A stretch of 64,000 nucleotides of DNA from Cyanobacteria bacterium SZAS-4 (GCA_018266255.1 JAFEAT010000003.1:431888-495887); one strand, 5' to 3'. Positions 9,444-18,527 are shown, counted from the first letter of the stretch. The notes: generated from the sequence alone by a model not told the origin. Made by a program: numbers and translations.

Positions 9444-11588
9444 ATGACTAGCAGCAGCCAAAATATTTCTGATTTTTCAAATCAACCAGTTCTACCAGAT
9501 TGGGATCCATTTGAAGTCGGTCAAATTCTCGATGACAAATACCGAGTTGTAAGTTTATTGGGCAAAGGCGGAATGGGCGCGGTATATCGCGTTACGCAAC
9601 TGCTGCTGAATGTCGATGTTGCTCTCAAGACTTTGAACACTCAAAAACAAAATGACGTGAGTGCGCTTCGACGTTTTCAAACGGAAGCACGTGCAGCCTT
9701 TTCGTTGAAGCATCCAAATTTGGTCAACGTTCATGATTTTGGCGTGCTGCAAAACAGTTATCCATTTCTGGTTATGGAACTGATTAACGGTCTGACGTTG
9801 CAGCAGTTCATTCAGCAGCGTGGAACTCTTTCTCCATACGATATTCAGGCGATCTTTGTTCGACTCTGCTTCGCGCTGTCTTACGCACATCAAAGTGGTG
9901 TTGTGCACCGCGATATTAAGCCGGGAAACATCATGCTCAAAACCGACGTTCCTTTCGGAGACGAAGGCTGCGTCAAAATTCTTGATTTCGGTTTGGCGAA
10001 AGTGATGAACACTCTGAACGTCGATCTAGAGTCTCTGACTAAAACAGGTGACGTGGTTGGCAGCCCGCTCTACATGAGTCCAGAACAATGCTCTGGAGCG
10101 CCTCTGGACCACCGCACAGACATCTATTCGCTCGGTTGTGTGTTATTCGAGGCACTTACCGGAACGCCGCCACTCGTCGGTACTAACTCGCTGCGTACCA
10201 TGATGTTGCACCAGACTGCACGTGTCCCGACTCTGAAAGAAGCAGCGCTCGGACGAGATTTTCCGCCTGCTCTGGAGATGCTCGTCTCTAAAATGCTGGC
10301 GAAGGCACCAGCAGATAGATACACAGATCTAGGTGTCGTGGCGATGGAGCTTTCAGCTATCTGTTCTGGTAAAGAGTTGCCTTCGATCGCAGTGGTGCAC
10401 AACGAGGAACTGCCGAAACCTTCCGACGCGACTGCGAAGAATCAGATTTCATTTTCTTGGAAACAGTTCAGTTTACTCATGCTGGCTGTGGTTTTCGCAT
10501 TCACGGCGACAGGCTATGCACTGTCGCAGTTAACTAGGCCTGCGTCGAATGCAGCCTTACCTACTGAGGCTCAGACTGCTCGTGATGCTAAGGAGATTGC
10601 AGATAAGAATGGGATCAACGAATACAATGATGCGCTGCGTATCCAAGCTGAGAAAAATAGACTGCGAAGTCTACAAACCTTTCTAGAAGCAAAACCAATC
10701 GTCGCAGTCGAAATTCAACGCGGTGGAAAGCCTTTTCGTCGTGTCAACTTTCCAGATGCGAGCATGGGAGACGTTCAGTACTCTTTTTTCGGTGAAGGCA
10801 GCCAGAAGTTTAAACTTCCAGCCGTTAAGGAGCAAGACTTTCCACCTGAGGTTCCCCTGGTTTATCACTTGAGTGACGGGGACCATGCAGACGTGGTATC
10901 AAACTCATTTATTTTCGATAAGATCGATCAAAACATTTTTTCCGGTTTAAATTTCAGCGGCTCCCTGAAAGGGCAGAGTCCGCGCGGTGCTGCCGATGAG
11001 GGCGCAAATGAGAATTCGACAAATGAACTGTCGGGCGATGAGAGAATCGGGACACTCCATCTTGTGCAAGTCGCTTGCAAGTGGCCTAAGTTGAGCGATC
11101 TCTGTTTGTCGAGCACTGAGATCACAAAGGAAATGGGCGAAAACATTAGAGCTGTTGATGCTCTCAAACGGCTGACGATAAGATCGTGCAAACTAGACCC
11201 GAAAGATTTATTCGATCAAAAACTCACCCGTCAGCTCGAACGCATCGATCTAGAAGAAATGCCCGCGGATGCTGTGCTCGATCAACTGTCGGGGTCTACA
11301 AATTTGAAGATTTTGAACCTTGGCAAAGGATGTTCTGCTGTTGCTGCATCGCTGGCAAAACTGCAAACTTGTCCAAACCTCGACCATCTGTTTCTCACCA
11401 TGTCACCAATGAATGAAGAACAGTTACAGGCTGTTCTAAAAATCAAGTCATTGACGAAGTTAGCGGTCAACACGAGTGCCATCAACGATGCACAGACGAA
11501 AGAGATACTTGCACAAAAGTGGACGCCAGCTCCCAGCAATCAAAGAAGTCCCGACGACATTCATACCAACTTTTTCAAATCAAATTAG
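9444..11588 (+). CDS. Ser/Thr protein kinase with membrane segment and C-terminal leucine-rich repeats
   Basis: 714 residues from the ATG at 9444; the frame stays open to 9330 but those residues do not look like protein. The kinase domain occupies about 30-295: glycine loop GKGGMGAVYRV at 40-50, Lys62 in VALKTL, HRDIKPGN with His155/Asp157, DFG from Asp181 and GSPLYMSPEQ. A transmembrane helix (SLLMLAVVFAFTATGYAL) lies near 341-360. The external part begins with a charged linker, then a beta-like domain (IVAVEIQRGGKPFRRVNF), and ends with several leucine-rich repeats (LKRLTIRSCKL, LERIDLEEMP, LKILNLGKG, LDHLFLTMSP, LTKLAVNTSA). This is the layout of a one-pass receptor kinase. Ligand and substrate are unknown. 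Confidence 0.92.
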   Translation: MTSSSQNISDFSNQPVLPDWDPFEVGQILDDKYRVVSLLGKGGMGAVYRVTQLLLNVDVALKTLNTQKQNDVSALRRFQTEARAAFSLKHPNLVNVHDFGVLQNSYPFLVMELINGLTLQQFIQQRGTLSPYDIQAIFVRLCFALSYAHQSGVVHRDIKPGNIMLKTDVPFGDEGCVKILDFGLAKVMNTLNVDLESLTKTGDVVGSPLYMSPEQCSGAPLDHRTDIYSLGCVLFEALTGTPPLVGTNSLRTMMLHQTARVPTLKEAALGRDFPPALEMLVSKMLAKAPADRYTDLGVVAMELSAICSGKELPSIAVVHNEELPKPSDATAKNQISFSWKQFSLLMLAVVFAFTATGYALSQLTRPASNAALPTEAQTARDAKEIADKNGINEYNDALRIQAEKNRLRSLQTFLEAKPIVAVEIQRGGKPFRRVNFPDASMGDVQYSFFGEGSQKFKLPAVKEQDFPPEVPLVYHLSDGDHADVVSNSFIFDKIDQNIFSGLNFSGSLKGQSPRGAADEGANENSTNELSGDERIGTLHLVQVACKWPKLSDLCLSSTEITKEMGENIRAVDALKRLTIRSCKLDPKDLFDQKLTRQLERIDLEEMPADAVLDQLSGSTNLKILNLGKGCSAVAASLAKLQTCPNLDHLFLTMSPMNEEQLQAVLKIKSLTKLAVNTSAINDAQTKEILAQKWTPAPSNQRSPDDIHTNFFKSN

Positions 11589-11707
11589 TGACCGTTCGGC
11601 TCAAGCCAGGTTAATAATCGTCGAAAGTACGAATCTTGGGGAACCTATGGGTGTCAGGACACGCCGTTAGCCTCCGAGTATGTCCTTCGCGAGAGCTGAA
11701 ACGAAAT

Positions 11708-12121
11708 ATGATTGACGACACTATTGATGATTTGAACAAGCTGCTGGAGTTCGAGATTGGCGCGCGCGACACTTACGCACAAAATTTGGATACTACCGGC
11801 GCAGTAGCGTTTACGAAGGCTTTGGAGGAGAATCGAAAGAGTCACAGCGATCGCGTCGCTTCACTTCAAGATGCAATCAAAAAATTAGAAGGAAAAATCG
11901 TCGGTTCAGCCAAAATCTGGGGAACGTTTGGCAAAGCCATGGGCGGCGTCACCGCACCTATGGGCGATAAAGCGACGATCGAGATTCTTGCAAGTGGTGA
12001 GAGTTCTCTGCTGAGCGAATACAAGTCCATGATAGAAAAACGCGGGCACAGCGCCATTCTGAACCACCTACTGGAGCAGCAAGAGGAATCACTTCGTTTG
12101 ATCGAGCAGCTCAAGAACTAG
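11708..12121 (+). CDS. DUF2383-type ferritin-like four-helix protein
   Basis: 137 residues from the ATG at 11708. The sequence is almost wholly helical and fits the DUF2383/PA2169 family of small ferritin-like bundles: DDTIDDLNKLLEFEIGARDT, then a second helix with RKSHSDRVASLQDAIKKL, a glycine-rich turn (GTFGKAMGGVTAPMGDKA) and two closing helices ending in NHLLEQQEESLRLIEQL. Family members are linked to stress or spore functions but no reaction is established. The Glu and His residues spaced along helices 1, 2 and 4 could bind metal. It lies between a kinase and a response regulator on the same strand. Confidence 0.75.
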   Translation: MIDDTIDDLNKLLEFEIGARDTYAQNLDTTGAVAFTKALEENRKSHSDRVASLQDAIKKLEGKIVGSAKIWGTFGKAMGGVTAPMGDKATIEILASGESSLLSEYKSMIEKRGHSAILNHLLEQQEESLRLIEQLKN

Positions 12122-12148
12122 CGCTTCGTCCTATAAATCTGCCAGAAC

Positions 12149-12177
12149 TTTGCCAACAGTATGTCCTATAACTGTAA
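12149..12177 (+). promoter_or_regulatory. promoter-like element upstream of the response regulator
   Basis: TTTGCCAACA, ATG, CTATAAC and GTAA in the same spacing as at 9350. The sixteen bases GCCAGAACTTTGCCAA at 12141-12156 recur exactly at 18528-18543, upstream of the PLD gene. The segment GAACTT followed 16 bases later by TATAAC could form a -35/-10 pair. Confidence 0.5.
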
Positions 12178-12239
12178 TAGGAGCGCGTCAGGAATCGTTT
12201 GATTCCTGTGCACTTCTGTGCATGCCGGGGGGACGCCAT

Positions 12240-12686
12240 ATGCAACATACTGAATGCCACTTGAGAAAAAAACGCGGACTTGAATTTCTTGTCGTGGAAG
12301 ATGATTCGACGATCAGGAAGATTATGTGCCTGCAACTGAAAATATTTGGACTGAAAGTAGATCACGCTCAAAACGGTGTCGAAGCAGTTCGATGTGTCGA
12401 AAATCGAAGATACGACATGATTTTTATGGATATACAGATGCCTGAGATGAATGGAATCGACGCTACAGCGTGGATACGCAATCACGAAGTGAGTAATGGG
12501 CACGCGCCTGTTCCAATTGTTGCCACCACTGCTGGTGGTGCCACGAAGCAGCAATGTCTGGATGCTGGCATGAACGGCTACATCGAGAAACCGGTTGATA
12601 TTCATAAGCTGATAGACGCATTTCAAACACACCTCTTCCTTTCAATGTTCCAGTCTTGTGTCAAACAGATGGACGACATCAATTAA
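12240..12686 (+). CDS. single-domain response regulator (CheY-like)
   Basis: 148 residues. I start at the ATG at 12240, which has a GGGGGGA ribosome-binding site; upstream in-frame starts give a non-protein-like leader. After a basic 15-residue lead the receiver domain fills the protein: acidic pair Glu20-Asp21-Asp22 (VVEDD), phosphoacceptor Asp64 in MIFMDIQMP, switch Thr in PIVATTA and Lys in YIEKPVD. There is no output domain, so it probably signals by protein contact, as CheY-like or hybrid-kinase acceptor domains do. The YDMIFMDIQMPEMNGIDAT pattern is typical of receivers served by hybrid kinases. No kinase gene adjoins it. Confidence 0.9.
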   Translation: MQHTECHLRKKRGLEFLVVEDDSTIRKIMCLQLKIFGLKVDHAQNGVEAVRCVENRRYDMIFMDIQMPEMNGIDATAWIRNHEVSNGHAPVPIVATTAGGATKQQCLDAGMNGYIEKPVDIHKLIDAFQTHLFLSMFQSCVKQMDDIN

Positions 12687-12879
12687 GTGCATTTAGTCGG
12701 CTAGATCTACAAGGTCGGCTGTGTGTATAAGTTCGTTTAATGAGATGTTTAGGGCATAGTGGCTCAGTCTATAAGTCGCTTAGTATATAAAGTCGACCAA
12801 TTGTTAAGTGCCATAAGTGCAATTACAAAATTGGGTTTCGAAGTGGGCTAAAATTGCATCCTCTCTCGAGGATACCGCT
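12687..12879 (+). other. AT-rich leader with repeated TATAAGT-like words
   Basis: The 190 bp before the aldo/keto reductase hold several near-copies of a short word (TATAAGTTCG, TATAAGTCGC, TATAAAGTCGA, CATAAGTGC) and the direct repeat GTCGGCT at about 12697 and 12713. This may be a regulator-binding region or simply low complexity. GAGGA before 12880 is the ribosome-binding site. Confidence 0.35.
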
Positions 12880-13950
12880 ATGCCATTTGACACATACAAG
12901 TCGTTAGGTCGTTCTGGGCTGAAAGTCTCTCCCTTGTGCTTGGGGACTATGACTTTCGGCGAAGATTGGGGATGGGGAAGTTCTGAAACAGCTGCTCGCG
13001 AAATATTCAACCACTACGTGAATGCAGGTGGAAATTTTATTGATACCGCCGATGGTTATGTGAACGGAAAGAGCGAAGAACAAGTCGGTAAATTTATACA
13101 GGAAAATAAAAATCGAGATCAGGTTGTACTGGCCACCAAGTTTACATTCAGTGGTCAGCCTGGTAATCCCAATGCAGGCGGCAACGGCATGAAGAACATG
13201 CATCGGGCACTTTCTGGTTCGCTCAAGCGGTTGCAGACAGACTATATCGATCTGTACTGGATGCACGCCTGGGATCGCACGACTCCGGTTGAAGAAGTGC
13301 TCTACTCAATGAATGATTTGATTAGATCAGGCAAGGTGAGATATTTCGGTTTGTCTGACGTGCCGTCATGGTATGCCGCCAAGATGCAAACTCTCGCGCA
13401 AGCGCATGGATTGCACGGACCCATTGCCTTGCAATTAGAATACTCATTGGTCGAGCGCACTATTGAGTATGAGTTCACTGAGATGGCGTCGGAGTGTGGT
13501 CTTGGTATTTGCCCGTGGAGTCCGCTTGGAGGTGGCATGCTTTCTGGCAAATACAACAAAGAAGATCTCGGTAAAGATGGTCGCCTATCCAAAATTAAGG
13601 ATTCGGGCAATGAGAGCAGCGATAAGTTGTTTAGCGAAAGAAATTGGCAAATAGTCGATGCGTTGAAAAAGGTTGCGGCTACTGAAAAGAAGACTGCGGC
13701 ACAGGTCGCACTGCATTGGGTGGCTACGCAACCCGGAATCACTTCAACAATAATTGGTGCCACGAAAATTGCTCAATTGCAAGACAATCTCGGTGCTCTG
13801 GATTTTGAATTGTCGGCAGAGTCGAAGGAAACTTTAGCGAAAGTATCTGTACCACCCCACATTCACCCTTACGTCTTCTTCGGGGCACAAATGCAATCGA
13901 TGATCAACGGTGGTACCCAAATAGTGCGCTGGAGTCAACAACTCCATTAG
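12880..13950 (+). CDS. aldo/keto reductase
   Basis: 356 residues from the ATG at 12880, chosen because GAGGA lies eight bases upstream and because the family opening YKSLGRSGLKVSPLCLGTMTFG follows directly. NADPH-dependent carbonyl reductases of this family use a Tyr/Asp/Lys/His tetrad. All four are visible: Asp55 and Tyr60 (DTADGYVNGKSE), Lys87 (ATKFTF) and His129 (YWMHAWD). The nucleotide-binding end is also typical (VATQPGITSTIIGATK). The closest subfamily in style is the group annotated as predicted oxidoreductases related to aryl-alcohol dehydrogenases. The substrate is unknown. It converges on the amidohydrolase gene with one base between the stops. Confidence 0.93.
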   Translation: MPFDTYKSLGRSGLKVSPLCLGTMTFGEDWGWGSSETAAREIFNHYVNAGGNFIDTADGYVNGKSEEQVGKFIQENKNRDQVVLATKFTFSGQPGNPNAGGNGMKNMHRALSGSLKRLQTDYIDLYWMHAWDRTTPVEEVLYSMNDLIRSGKVRYFGLSDVPSWYAAKMQTLAQAHGLHGPIALQLEYSLVERTIEYEFTEMASECGLGICPWSPLGGGMLSGKYNKEDLGKDGRLSKIKDSGNESSDKLFSERNWQIVDALKKVAATEKKTAAQVALHWVATQPGITSTIIGATKIAQLQDNLGALDFELSAESKETLAKVSVPPHIHPYVFFGAQMQSMINGGTQIVRWSQQLH

Positions 13951-13951
13951 C

Positions 13952-14929
13952 TCATGCTGTTGTAGATTTGGCGTTTGTAGATAACCTGAGCAACTTAATT
14001 GCGTTGCGCGAGACAACTTGCTCGAAATCTCCAGGATTTAGTGCTCGCTTGACTTCGCGCAGTGCCTGCCACTGCTGGAACATCGGATAATCAGATCCAA
14101 AGAGAACGCGATGCGCTCCGATTGTTTTCACGGCACGACGCACAACGTGAGCCGGTTGCCACGACGTTTCAACCATGACATTTTCATGCTTGGCTGCGAT
14201 CGCTAAGACTTCGCGCCACGACTCCCATCCGATGTGATTCAAGACGATAGTGCAAGATGGGAAAGCTTTGATCAATGGTTCAAGCGTGTGAACGTCGACG
14301 TTGCCACCAATACCAGAGAGCGCCTCAACTGGAATATGACCGGTGTGAAATGAGACTGGCACTCCAAACTCGGCTGCCAGAGCGACGACGCCTTCAGTTG
14401 ATTCGACCATATCTGCTTTTGAGTAACCACCAACTTGCGGGTGAATTTTTATTCCACGCACTGCTCCTGATTCGACGAATGGTCTCAAATAACCCACACG
14501 GTCCAAAACTTCTTTATTGACGGAGGCGAAAACTGAAATCCGTTCCCTATATGGTGCAGTAATTTCGAGTAGTTCTTGAGTTTTTGTCAGCGGTTCGAGC
14601 GAATAGACAACAGCATGGTCGATGCCTTGTTTGTTCATGCTGTGAATCAACTCTTTCATTCCATATCGTTTGAACAGTCGCAACGCTTCCATGAGGAACA
14701 CATGGCCGAAGCTTCTGAACATCTGCCTTCCCATTGCATTGTTATAGTTCATAGCAAGATAGCGAAGAAATTGATCGTGCACCGGTTCGCTGAAGTGCGC
14801 AACTGGCTCTAAGACTGGAACCACATATCTAAAAAAGGCTGATTCCTGGTCTTCCGGACAAATCAGTTTCGTATTTGCTTTAGTAAGAAGATGTGTGTGA
14901 TAGTCAACAATAAACAACTTTTTTGTCAT
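13952..14929 (-). CDS. amidohydrolase family (COG2159-type metal-dependent hydrolase)
   Basis: 325 residues, normal length. The TIM-barrel metal-dependent hydrolase signatures are present: His11-x-His13 (DYHTHLL) on strand 1, a later FHTGHIPV, LNHIGWESW on strand 6 and FGSDYPMFQQW with the catalytic Asp on strand 8. This pattern matches the amidohydrolase_2 group, which includes decarboxylases and lactone hydrolases such as ACMSD and 2-pyrone hydrolases. The actual substrate cannot be told. AGGA precedes the ATG. Sharing a locus with the reductase gives no pathway clue because the genes are convergent. Confidence 0.88.
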   Translation of the reverse strand: MTKKLFIVDYHTHLLTKANTKLICPEDQESAFFRYVVPVLEPVAHFSEPVHDQFLRYLAMNYNNAMGRQMFRSFGHVFLMEALRLFKRYGMKELIHSMNKQGIDHAVVYSLEPLTKTQELLEITAPYRERISVFASVNKEVLDRVGYLRPFVESGAVRGIKIHPQVGGYSKADMVESTEGVVALAAEFGVPVSFHTGHIPVEALSGIGGNVDVHTLEPLIKAFPSCTIVLNHIGWESWREVLAIAAKHENVMVETSWQPAHVVRRAVKTIGAHRVLFGSDYPMFQQWQALREVKRALNPGDFEQVVSRNAIKLLRLSTNAKSTTA

Positions 14930-15070
14930 AAAGTCCTGCTTAGCCCGAAACCACTACAGACTGGTTCGAAGGACAAAAGGTTCCATAATAGAGGAGCAGC
15001 GGCTTCAGTCGGCCGGGCCGTTTTTTGTGATTCGAGTGTATGTTTCAACAGCTAATTGAGAGGAGTATAT

Positions 15071-16027
15071 GTGAATAAATCCGAAATCCTTGTCCTTTCA
15101 TTCTTGATTGCCTCTTCATTGAGTTTCTGTGTTAATTCCGCGCACTGCGCCAATTCACGGAAAGATTCTGATTGGCATAATGAAACCTGGCAACCCGCAG
15201 CTGGACTTAAGCAAGTTCCGATTTGGCCTGCTTCTGCGATTCCTGATCCGGTTCCAGTTAAGGGACCAGAAGAGATGTCTAACACCGGGGTGTGCGTTGG
15301 TAAAGTATCGATACCCACGATGACGGTTTATCCAGCCAAGGGCAAGAATACCGGTGCCGCGGTCGTGATTTTTCCCGGCGGTGGCTACTGGATTTTGGCA
15401 ATGGACATCGAAGGAACAGATGTGTGCGACTGGCTTACAGCTAAAGGCGTCACGTGCATACTTTTGAAGTATCGTGTTCCCGGCGACAATCTTTTTCCGC
15501 GTTCTGGCTGCTATCCCAATTCGCCTATAGCACTGGAGGATGCGCAACGAACGATCCGCTTGGTACGCTCACGTGCGTCCGAGTTGAAAATTGATCCAAA
15601 TAAAATTGGAGTGCTTGGATTCTCTGCTGGCGGGCATCTTGTGGCCGCGACCAGTACGCTCTTCGACAAAAAGTTGTACAAACCTGTTGATGCAGCAGAC
15701 AAGTTGAGCTGCCGCCCCAATTTTGCAGTTGCCCTTTACCCGGGGCATTTGCAGGAGAATACGACTCAAAAGTTCCAGCTGAACCCGTATGTGCCAGTGA
15801 CCAAGCAAACTCCGCCGACCTTTATCGTGCAAGCCGAAAATGACCCAGTGGACCCCGTTGAGAATTCACTCGTGTATTTTGCCGCATTGAAGAAAGCTGG
15901 CGTTCCAGCCGAGATGCATATCTACGCCGACGGAAAACATGCGTTCGGTTTGCGGAAGACAAAACTTCCGGTGACCAGATGGCCCGAGTTGGCGGAGATC
16001 TGGATGAAGTCGATCGGAATGCTCTAG
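15071..16027 (+). CDS. secreted alpha/beta hydrolase (esterase/lipase, COG0657 type)
   Basis: 318 residues from the GTG at 15071; AGAGGAG sits seven bases upstream, which favours it over the TTG at 15056. A signal peptide (SEILVLSFLIASSLSFCVNSAHC) sends it out of the cytoplasm. The fold shows an oxyanion motif FPGGGYW (the HGG variant), the nucleophile Ser in GVLGFSAGGHL, an acidic residue in QAENDPVDPVEN and His in ADGKHAFGLR. Proteins of this type with the GHAF-like ending are often acetylxylan or other carbohydrate esterases, so a role in removing acyl groups from polysaccharide is likely but not proven. The gene is convergent with 16029-16778, one base apart. Confidence 0.9.
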   Translation: MNKSEILVLSFLIASSLSFCVNSAHCANSRKDSDWHNETWQPAAGLKQVPIWPASAIPDPVPVKGPEEMSNTGVCVGKVSIPTMTVYPAKGKNTGAAVVIFPGGGYWILAMDIEGTDVCDWLTAKGVTCILLKYRVPGDNLFPRSGCYPNSPIALEDAQRTIRLVRSRASELKIDPNKIGVLGFSAGGHLVAATSTLFDKKLYKPVDAADKLSCRPNFAVALYPGHLQENTTQKFQLNPYVPVTKQTPPTFIVQAENDPVDPVENSLVYFAALKKAGVPAEMHIYADGKHAFGLRKTKLPVTRWPELAEIWMKSIGML

Positions 16028-16028
16028 A

Positions 16029-16778
16029 TTATTTGTCGCTGTGAGACTTCCTGCCACTGCCACCCAATGTCGAGCGGATACTCATTGTGTGCAGTTCTTT
16101 GCGCTGCTCTGGTGTCAGCACTTGATTGGCGCTGATGATGGTATCCATGGCTGTGATTGAAATGTCTGAGGTTGCGGCCGCTATCTGTTTTTCGACATCT
16201 TTGACTGCGCTGTTATCAACATTGGCTGACTCCAAAAGGTCTTTCATCTTGCGGGCGAGCATCCAAACGTTGAGCCCCTTCGGCACGACACTAGCAATGA
16301 ACTGTCCTTTTATGTCGTAAAGCTTCTGGTATTGAGCATCGGTGAGAGCATTTGAGCCTTCAAGCCTTGTCCAGGGGCAGCGGAAGTGACCCCACATGGG
16401 CGAATGACCACCCCTCATGCCGAAGCCGCATTTTGACATTCCGGGTCCAGCGTGCGGGGAGCGGCATTTTTCGGCACCAGTAGTGGACGTGTTCTCACTG
16501 CCAGAGGTCGCCCCGCCATCAGTGCCACCTATTGCAACTTGTTGATTTGGTGATTGTTGCGCTTCAGAGGTTGACTCAGATTGGGCAGATGGTGGTGCGA
16601 GATCGCTAGTCAAAAAGCCGCCTAGATCGTTTACTCCCACCAAAGCTAATTTCGTCAGGCTTGTTACCGTTTCATCGGGACTTGGTTCTTGCAGCGACTC
16701 TTCTGTTGCGGCTAGGGCAGGTGCGTGAGCAAGGATGCATAGTGAAAATGCCACCAACGCTAACTTTGATTTTTTCAT
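16029..16778 (-). CDS. Spy/CpxP-like periplasmic protein (LTxxQ-type) with a His/Cys-rich segment
   Basis: 249 residues with a signal peptide (KLALVAFSLCILAHAPALAA) and AGGAGATG before the ATG. The middle is Ser/Gln/Gly-rich and disordered, then comes a short patch rich in His, Cys, Met and Gly (KCRSPHAGPGMSKCGFGMRG, then GHSPMWGHFRCPW), followed by a helical domain. The helices carry LTDAQYQKLYDIK and LTPEQRKELH, the repeated motif of the Spy/CpxP/ZraP family of periplasmic chaperone-like and metal-sensing proteins. The His/Cys patch may bind metal. Family assignment is by motif only. Confidence 0.75.
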   Translation of the reverse strand: MKKSKLALVAFSLCILAHAPALAATEESLQEPSPDETVTSLTKLALVGVNDLGGFLTSDLAPPSAQSESTSEAQQSPNQQVAIGGTDGGATSGSENTSTTGAEKCRSPHAGPGMSKCGFGMRGGHSPMWGHFRCPWTRLEGSNALTDAQYQKLYDIKGQFIASVVPKGLNVWMLARKMKDLLESANVDNSAVKDVEKQIAAATSDISITAMDTIISANQVLTPEQRKELHTMSIRSTLGGSGRKSHSDK

Positions 16779-16796
16779 AAAGACATCTCCTGTTGT

Positions 16797-17129
16797 CTAA
16801 AATAGCCCGCAGCTGTGATACTGCCCCTGGTGCTCCTTCGAAAACGATATATGATTTGTTGCCCACTGACTGTACGATTCTAAATATGGTGTGAATGTTT
16901 GGAAATCGACCAAATGCACAGATACGGTCTTTGCAATTCCATGATGCTCAAAGGTGAGAGTAATATTAGCACCTGGCTTGATTGGATGTACTGAATGCAT
17001 GTATTCAAAAGAAGACGCGTTATTGATTTTGGTTAACAAGTCGCCTGACTCGACGCCGTATTGATTTAACTCGCTCGGTGGAAAAACGTTTGTTATGTAA
17101 TATGGACTACCAATCACGTCTGTGCACAA
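16797..17129 (-). CDS. small PDZ-like domain protein, probably a fragment
   Basis: 110 residues. The frame begins with TTG directly after a stop codon and has no ribosome-binding site or signal peptide. The sequence still looks like one PDZ domain: GSPYYITNVFPPSELNQYGV, then GDLLTKINNAS and ITLTFEHHGIAKTVSVHL. PDZ domains bind C-termini of partner or substrate proteins, often outside the cytoplasm. The missing N-terminus suggests decay or a frame error upstream. It ends 18 bp before the Spy-like gene on the same strand. Confidence 0.5.
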   Translation of the reverse strand: MCTDVIGSPYYITNVFPPSELNQYGVESGDLLTKINNASSFEYMHSVHPIKPGANITLTFEHHGIAKTVSVHLVDFQTFTPYLESYSQWATNHISFSKEHQGQYHSCGLF

Positions 17130-17182
17130 TTAGACGATGTTTTCACTTCAGGTGTGTAAAGCCAAAGCAAACAGATTGGAGA

Positions 17183-18481
17183 CTAATTGTGAGGTTTATT
17201 CGTAGTTTCAGCGTCTTTGTCGAAAACAACCTTCTCGGCACTATCGATTTTGGACGAGATGTGGTCACTTTCACCAAAAAGCTTTCCGAACATTCTGGAC
17301 AATTTGTTCGGCGGACCATTGTCGCTGTGTACCATTTTCAGCCCTTCTCCTGGCATATTTGTCGACCAGAGACTGGCAATCAACTCGAAAGGTACGGTGT
17401 GACCAATGATTCCATGGTCCAGAATCGTGTAATCAATCCACTGAAAATTCATCAACCATTTTGATGCCTGGTTTTGAATTCGATCTGCAGCACCTCTGGT
17501 GTCAGGCGCATCACCAAATGCTTCGCTGAGCTTCTCTGGTATCGTATATGGTGCCACCACGGTTGACAGCAATGAATCTGCTGCTTGTCCAAGTCGAGTG
17601 TATCCACCGAAGATAAATTCTGACATCGGGAGTGCGTGGTCTTTGTGCGAGAACAAAATTCTCACTTTGGTTGGCTCAACTGGTTCTGTGCTCGCTGCTT
17701 CCTTCGTCGGTTCGTCTGTCTTTCGTCCATAACGTACAAGATAGTGCACGAAAGTCTCGGCATCAAAATCAGGATCGACGAGAAACATTTGGCTAAAAAG
17801 ATGTTTGCCCTGCAACACTGGTGCCGATCTGACAACAAGCCTGTTTCCCATGCTGTGAGCAACGAGGACGAAATTGATTCCATTTGTATCTTTGATCGAC
17901 TTGAGTTCTTCCAACATGGCGTCAAAATGTTCTTGACTCCACTCGTTGTTTCCAAGGTCCACATTGTACTGACCGATCTTTCCTTTAGATGGCCAGCTAT
18001 AAAGAATGACCGGGCGCTGCACGCTCTGAGTCAGCAGAGCGGCGCCTTTCGCAGCTTCAGCGAAACGCGTGTTGAACCCATGAATCATGACGAAAACATC
18101 TTTTGTGCCAGATTTTTTCGCTGTATCGACGATTACCGGACCCAAATCTTTGTAGTTTTTCACCTCTTTGAGTGGTCGAGTCGATAGCACGTTGCCTGAA
18201 CGCTTCTCCGACTCAGTCCAGCCAAGTTTCGTTTGTTGGTCAGTGATCGCTTTCTCAGCCTTCAGCGAGTAGTCAAACCAACCACAATGCAAGTCGTTGA
18301 TCGTGTCGATGGTCTCGAACTTCCGTCTCGGTCCGTACCCCGCCTTTTTGGCGGCCCTATCGGTGACGAAGATGACAGGAACAGATACGAATCGATTGCG
18401 CCCCTGCCCGTCTTCAGCGCTGACGCGCGACCCAACGGCACTCAGGACGATCAAACTAGCCAGAAGTGTGTGTAGCCTCAT
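17183..18481 (-). CDS. exported alpha/beta hydrolase of the DUF900 family
   Basis: 432 residues with a signal peptide (LHTLLASLIVLSAVGSRVSA). The DUF900 (COG4782) pattern is clear: VPVIFVTDRAAK near the start, FVMIHGFNTRFAEAAKGAAL, LYSWPSKGKIGQYNVDLGN, and the nucleophile Ser in FVLVAHSMGNRLVV, followed by an acidic residue in FLVDPDFD. A final ~130 residues form an extra C-terminal region with no motif I recognise. Family members are predicted esterases with unknown substrates. No operon partner is obvious; the PDZ fragment lies downstream on the same strand. Confidence 0.88.
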   Translation of the reverse strand: MRLHTLLASLIVLSAVGSRVSAEDGQGRNRFVSVPVIFVTDRAAKKAGYGPRRKFETIDTINDLHCGWFDYSLKAEKAITDQQTKLGWTESEKRSGNVLSTRPLKEVKNYKDLGPVIVDTAKKSGTKDVFVMIHGFNTRFAEAAKGAALLTQSVQRPVILYSWPSKGKIGQYNVDLGNNEWSQEHFDAMLEELKSIKDTNGINFVLVAHSMGNRLVVRSAPVLQGKHLFSQMFLVDPDFDAETFVHYLVRYGRKTDEPTKEAASTEPVEPTKVRILFSHKDHALPMSEFIFGGYTRLGQAADSLLSTVVAPYTIPEKLSEAFGDAPDTRGAADRIQNQASKWLMNFQWIDYTILDHGIIGHTVPFELIASLWSTNMPGEGLKMVHSDNGPPNKLSRMFGKLFGESDHISSKIDSAEKVVFDKDAETTNKPHN

Positions 18482-18527
18482 AGCGACTTATGTTAACAGC
18501 TAAAAAGGCAGGCGTACCTCAGGTCGT

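Noticed and set aside
12111..12632. Long minus-strand frame over the response regulator
   Set aside because: It is the antisense of a clear receiver domain; its composition is not protein-like.
17078..18187. Plus-strand frames over the DUF900 hydrolase
   Set aside because: Antisense of a gene with a signal peptide and intact nucleophile motif.
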